Shown here: positions 61,092 to 64,000 of the stretch, in pieces
Position numbering within the stretch: position 1 is the first letter of the stretch
Layout of the letters: each line of letters opens with the position of its first letter
The notes under the pieces: model-generated
Database searches by the model: none
Told to the model about the DNA's origin: nothing
Seen by the model: the letters and a program-made list of their open reading frames with translations, nothing else
Translations under genes and position numbers: made by a program
DNA from: an uncultured Bacteroidales bacterium
GTDB taxonomy: Bacteria; Bacteroidota; Bacteroidia; Bacteroidales; Bacteroidaceae
NCBI GenBank assembly: GCA_902787555.1
Contig: CADAGO010000004.1
Location: 1-64,000 of the forward strand
Direction of reading: 5' to 3'
DNA length: 64,000 nucleotides

Positions 61092-61328
61092 TTATTTTGC
61101 GTTCTCTTCGATGTACTTGATAGCATCTGCTACAGTTGAAATCTTTTCTGCCTGGTCATCTGGAATGCTGATACCGAAAGCCTTTTCAAACTCCATAATC
61201 AGTTCTACAGTGTCGAGAGAGTCTGCACCGAGGTCGTTAGTGAAACTTGCTTCTGGCTTAACTTCTGCTTCGTCTACGCCAAGCTTATCAACGATGATAG
61301 CTTTTACTCTTGATTCAATTTCAGACAT
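61092..61328 (-). CDS. acpP: Acyl carrier protein
   Basis: The 78-residue acidic four-helix protein carries the phosphopantetheine Ser in [16 protein letters not shown] (about residue 37). It shuttles acyl chains for FabF and the rest of fatty-acid synthesis. It heads the operon behind a TACCTTTG promoter. Confidence 0.98.
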   Translation of the reverse strand: MSEIESRVKAIIVDKLGVDEAEVKPEASFTNDLGADSLDTVELIMEFEKAFGISIPDDQAEKISTVADAIKYIEENAK

Positions 61329-61389
61329 AATCTTAAATTTTTAGTTGTTAATGAATTATTTATTCGTTTCGAATTCTTGTTTGCGGGTG

Positions 61390-61397
61390 CAAAGGTA
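61390..61397 (-). promoter_or_regulatory. Promoter -7 box (TACCTTTG) of the acpP operon
   Basis: CAAAGGTA on the plus strand, about 60 bp upstream of acpP. Confidence 0.7.
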
Positions 61398-61487
61398 CGA
61401 ATTAATTCATAATGGATAATGCATATTTTGTAATAATTTGAGAAATTGCGCACATTAGCATTTGCCTGTGTGCAAAAAATGAGCGGA

Positions 61488-63296
61488 TTACTGCTCATTC
61501 TTGTTCATTCTCTTCCTTTCTAGGTGGTCAAGAATAATCTTGCGAATTCGCATACTTTTAGGGGTAACCTCTACGTATTCATCCTCTTTGATATACTCAA
61601 GTGCTTCCTCGAGTGATAGTTGGATGGGAGGGATGATGCGTGCCTTCTCATCGGTACCTGAAGCACGAACATTGGTGAGCTGTTTGGCTTTTGTCACATT
61701 CACTACAAGGTCGTTCTCATGTACATGTTCCCCAACTACCTGACCGGCATATACCGTGTCTTGAGGGAAGATGAAGAACTTGCCACGGTCCTGTAGGTGA
61801 TCGATGGCATAAGCAAAGGCAGTACCGCTCTCCAAGGCTATCATACTGCCGTTGGTGCGTCGTGTCATCTCGCCTTTGAAAGGCTGGTACTCCTTGAAGC
61901 GGTGTGCCATGATGGCTTCGCCCTGGCTAGCAGTCAGTACATTGGTACGCAAGCCGATGATGCCTCTCGACGGGATTTCAAATTCGATGTTCACGCGGTC
62001 GTCCTGTGCCTCCATCGATATCATGTCGCCCTTACGGCGAGTCACCATATCAATCATCTTGCTTGAGAACTCCTGTGGTACGTTGATGGTCAGTTCCTCA
62101 ATTGGTTCACACTTCACACCATTGATTTCCTTATAAATAACCTGAGGCTGGCCTACTTGCAACTCATAGCCCTCGCGACGCATGGTCTCGATGAGTACGG
62201 AGAGGTGTAACACACCACGTCCGCTGACAATCCACTGATCAGTAGTTCCTTCCTTCTGCTCAACACGCAGGGCGAGGTTCTTTTCCAGCTCGCGTTGCAG
62301 ACGGTCGTGGATATGACGGCTGGTGCAGAACTTACCTTCCTTTCCAAACATCGGAGAGTTATTGATGGTGAAGAGCATGCTCATCGTTGGTTCGTCGATA
62401 GAGATCGTTGGTAGTGCTTCTGGTGTTTCGAAGTCGCAGATGGTATCGCCGATTTCGAAGTTCGACAGACCGATCACTGCACAGATATCGCCACTTTCTA
62501 CGGCCTCTGTTGCCCTGTGCCCCATTCCTTCGAACGTATGTAATTCTTTAATCTTTGTCTTTTCCATCGAACCGTCACGATGACAGATGGTGATGTTCTG
62601 ACCTGAGCGAAGTGTTCCACGATGTACGCGCCCCACTGCAATTCGTCCTGTATAGGTTGAATAGTCGAGCGAAGTAATCAACATCTGAGGAGTTCCCTCC
62701 AGACGCTGTGGAGCAGGAATGGTGTTCAGAATGGTATCCATCAGATAGGTGATGTCGCCAGTTGGGGTCTTCCAGTCCTCACCCATCCATCCTTGCTTGG
62801 CTGAACCATATACTACTGGGAAGTCCAGTTGCTCCTCAGTGGCATTCAGCGAACACATCAAGTCGAACACCATCTCGTACACCTCTTCAGGGCGACAGTT
62901 TGGTTTGTCCACTTTGTTCACCACCACTACGGGTTTCAGACCGATCTCCAATGCTTTCTGCAGCACAAATCGTGTTTGAGGCATTGGACCTTCAAAAGCA
63001 TCCACCAACAGAATGCAGCCGTCTGCCATGTTCAGCACACGCTCCACCTCACCTCCGAAGTCGCTGTGTCCCGGGGTATCTATCACATTGATTTTTGTGT
63101 TCTTGTAGATAATCGACACGTTCTTCGACAGGATGGTGATACCACGTTCTCGTTCCAATTCATTATTGTCCAGAATCAGTTCACCTGTCTGCTGGTTCTC
63201 TCTGAACAGATTACCAGCCATCAACATCTTGTCCACCAACGTTGTCTTACCATGGTCAACGTGTGCGATAATTGCAATATTTCTGATGTCTTGCAT
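61488..63296 (-). CDS. typA: Translational GTPase TypA/BipA
   Basis: The 602-residue protein is a ribosome-binding GTPase related to EF-G. The G domain has [14 protein letters not shown], the RGITI switch, [16 protein letters not shown] and NKVDK. Domain II, an EF-G-like domain ([22 protein letters not shown]) and the TypA-specific C-terminus follow. It supports 50S assembly and stress growth in other bacteria. It is monocistronic with its own TACCTTTG promoter. Confidence 0.97.
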   Translation of the reverse strand: MQDIRNIAIIAHVDHGKTTLVDKMLMAGNLFRENQQTGELILDNNELERERGITILSKNVSIIYKNTKINVIDTPGHSDFGGEVERVLNMADGCILLVDAFEGPMPQTRFVLQKALEIGLKPVVVVNKVDKPNCRPEEVYEMVFDLMCSLNATEEQLDFPVVYGSAKQGWMGEDWKTPTGDITYLMDTILNTIPAPQRLEGTPQMLITSLDYSTYTGRIAVGRVHRGTLRSGQNITICHRDGSMEKTKIKELHTFEGMGHRATEAVESGDICAVIGLSNFEIGDTICDFETPEALPTISIDEPTMSMLFTINNSPMFGKEGKFCTSRHIHDRLQRELEKNLALRVEQKEGTTDQWIVSGRGVLHLSVLIETMRREGYELQVGQPQVIYKEINGVKCEPIEELTINVPQEFSSKMIDMVTRRKGDMISMEAQDDRVNIEFEIPSRGIIGLRTNVLTASQGEAIMAHRFKEYQPFKGEMTRRTNGSMIALESGTAFAYAIDHLQDRGKFFIFPQDTVYAGQVVGEHVHENDLVVNVTKAKQLTNVRASGTDEKARIIPPIQLSLEEALEYIKEDEYVEVTPKSMRIRKIILDHLERKRMNKNEQ

Positions 63297-63331
63297 ATCC
63301 TATATATTACTTTTTACCTTGAAATCGGGTG

Positions 63332-63339
63332 CAAAGGTA
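63332..63339 (-). promoter_or_regulatory. Promoter -7 box (TACCTTTG) of typA
   Basis: CAAAGGTA on the plus strand, 36 bp upstream of typA. Confidence 0.7.
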
Positions 63340-63413
63340 CGATTTTTTTTTCAATCTATTATAATAATAGTTCTTTTTTCACTTTACACTTTTCTCTTTT
63401 CACTTTTTTTCCC

Positions 63414-63421
63414 TAACTTTG
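63414..63421 (+). promoter_or_regulatory. Promoter -7 box (TAACTTTG) of the SpoU methyltransferase gene
   Basis: TAACTTTG lies 17 bp before the ATG at 63439, giving a predicted leader of about 10 nt. Confidence 0.7.
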
Positions 63422-63438
63422 CGCAGAATTATTATTCA

Positions 63439-64000
63439 ATGGAAAACGTGATAACCAGCGTGCAGAATCCACGCATCAAACAATTGCTGGCTTTGCAGCA
63501 GAAGTCTTCCGAACGCAGGAAGGCTGGTCTGTTTGTGGTTGAAGGACAACGTGAACTCCAACATTGTATCGATGCCGGCCTTCAGATTGATACAGTATTC
63601 TGTTGTGAAGAGATGGCTCCCCAGCTGTCAATTGTTGATTTCATGTCCTCCACCCTTGAGGGGGGAGTTAGAGGGGGGCTTGTTATAGTTAATCCCTATG
63701 TCTATGAGAAGATAGCCTATCGAGGAAGTACAGAAGGTGTCATTGCTTTAGTAAATACTCCCAACAGGACGCTTGACGACTTGGCAATAGCAAAGAAATC
63801 CGGATTGTATATAGTTTTGGAACGTGTAGAGAAGCCGGGTAATTTGGGCGCAGTCCTTCGTAGTGCCGATGCAGCAGGAGTAGATGCTGTGATTGTATGT
63901 GATCCGCTTACAGACTTATATAATCCCAACCTCATACGCAGTTCTATCGGAGCTATCTTCACTGTACCTACTGTGTCCTGTACCAGTGAAGACTGCATTG
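63439..64000 (+). CDS. SpoU/TrmH family RNA 2'-O-methyltransferase, cut by the window end
   Basis: The first 187 residues are present. ITSVQNPRIKQLLAL and VVEGQRELQH form the N-terminal substrate-binding domain of RlmB/TrmH-type enzymes. LVLERVEKPGNLGAVLRSADAAG is motif 1 of the SPOUT knot, here starting YIVLERVEKPGN; CDPLTDLYNPNLIRSSIGAIF is motif 2. Residues about 70-80 (SSTLEGGVRGGL) are encoded by a C/T-rich palindrome (63648-63677) in the linker between the domains, where extra length is probably tolerated. rRNA or tRNA target unknown. Confidence 0.92.
   Translation, partial: MENVITSVQNPRIKQLLALQQKSSERRKAGLFVVEGQRELQHCIDAGLQIDTVFCCEEMAPQLSIVDFMSSTLEGGVRGGLVIVNPYVYEKIAYRGSTEGVIALVNTPNRTLDDLAIAKKSGLYIVLERVEKPGNLGAVLRSADAAGVDAVIVCDPLTDLYNPNLIRSSIGAIFTVPTVSCTSEDCI
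63648..63677. repeat. C/T-rich palindromic element inside the SpoU methyltransferase gene
   Basis: CTCCACCC TTGA GGGGGGAG (63648-63667) followed by TTAGAGGGGG. It lies in frame and shares the layout palindrome plus AGAGGG tail with the other family copies. Confidence 0.75.

Noticed and set aside
1..64000. tRNA, rRNA, tmRNA or riboswitch genes
   Set aside because: I looked for cloverleaf-like segments and for conserved aptamer cores in the larger spacers and saw none that I could support by eye; a covariance scan would be decisive.

Overview
The window looks like chromosome of a Prevotella-type member of the order Bacteroidales. The evidence is the Bacteroidetes promoter signature (TAnnTTTG, here TAACTTTG, TATCTTTG, TACCTTTG or TAATTTTG) a short way upstream of many genes, A/T-rich leaders with almost no Shine-Dalgarno sequences, and families typical of the group: DUF4252, DUF4954, DUF4956, DUF2490, SusD-free GH43/GH2 glycosidases, a DUF4372-type IS4 transposase, and the trp order B-E-G-D-C-F-A. 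I see no rRNA, tRNA, CRISPR array or intact mobile element.

Layout. 157-10616 is one long leftward run. It starts with a polyphosphate-polymerase (VTC) cassette (VTC domain, DUF4956 membrane protein, DUF2490 barrel, dockerin-like protein, Cthe_2159-type beta-helix protein), continues into pyrH, metG, a thioesterase and dprA, and ends with a beta-lactamase-fold lipoprotein and a PheC-like (cyclohexadienyl dehydratase-like) lipoprotein. 10795-16712 reads rightward: hflX, a DUF4954 beta-helix protein and an M16 protease. A gene-poor stretch (16713-17632) holds two 22-bp-period repeat arrays and a leftward small-RNA candidate. 17633-20938 is a leftward operon: prfB, CYTH, vanZ-like, NSS transporter. 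21038-22099 is an M20 peptidase. 22164-28980 is a complete tryptophan operon with a Trp-Trp-Trp leader peptide and an attenuator.

28996-32562 is etfB-etfA-acyl-CoA dehydrogenase, followed by a small unknown gene and ribF. 34530-35513 is a secreted GH43-like enzyme with a structured leader. 35514-36271 carries repeats and a broken LytTR regulator. 36272-38978 is an ECF sigma operon with its own ECF-like promoter. Then come sufE, an M28 peptidase and a GATase-dipeptidase fusion. 42540-49081 reads rightward: ychF, lgt, a TPR-like membrane-anchored protein, a GH43 lipoprotein and a GNAT. 49165-49572 contains fragments of an IS4 transposase and another 22-bp array. A GH2 enzyme with a long repeat-filled leader and a secreted VNTR protein follow. 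53403-61328 is a leftward operon, acpP-fabF-rnc-GH3-(Ig-like lipoprotein)-DUF3108-rnhB. The window ends with typA and the start of a SpoU/TrmH methyltransferase.

The most unusual signal is not a gene. Five intergenic arrays (16796, 17078, 25598, 35631, 49516) share one architecture: a short dyad-symmetric core repeated 3-5 times at a 22-bp period, with linkers that mostly diverge in sequence but keep their length. The core sequence differs completely from array to array. A second repeat class is a C/T-rich palindrome present in five copies, four of them lying in frame inside protein genes.
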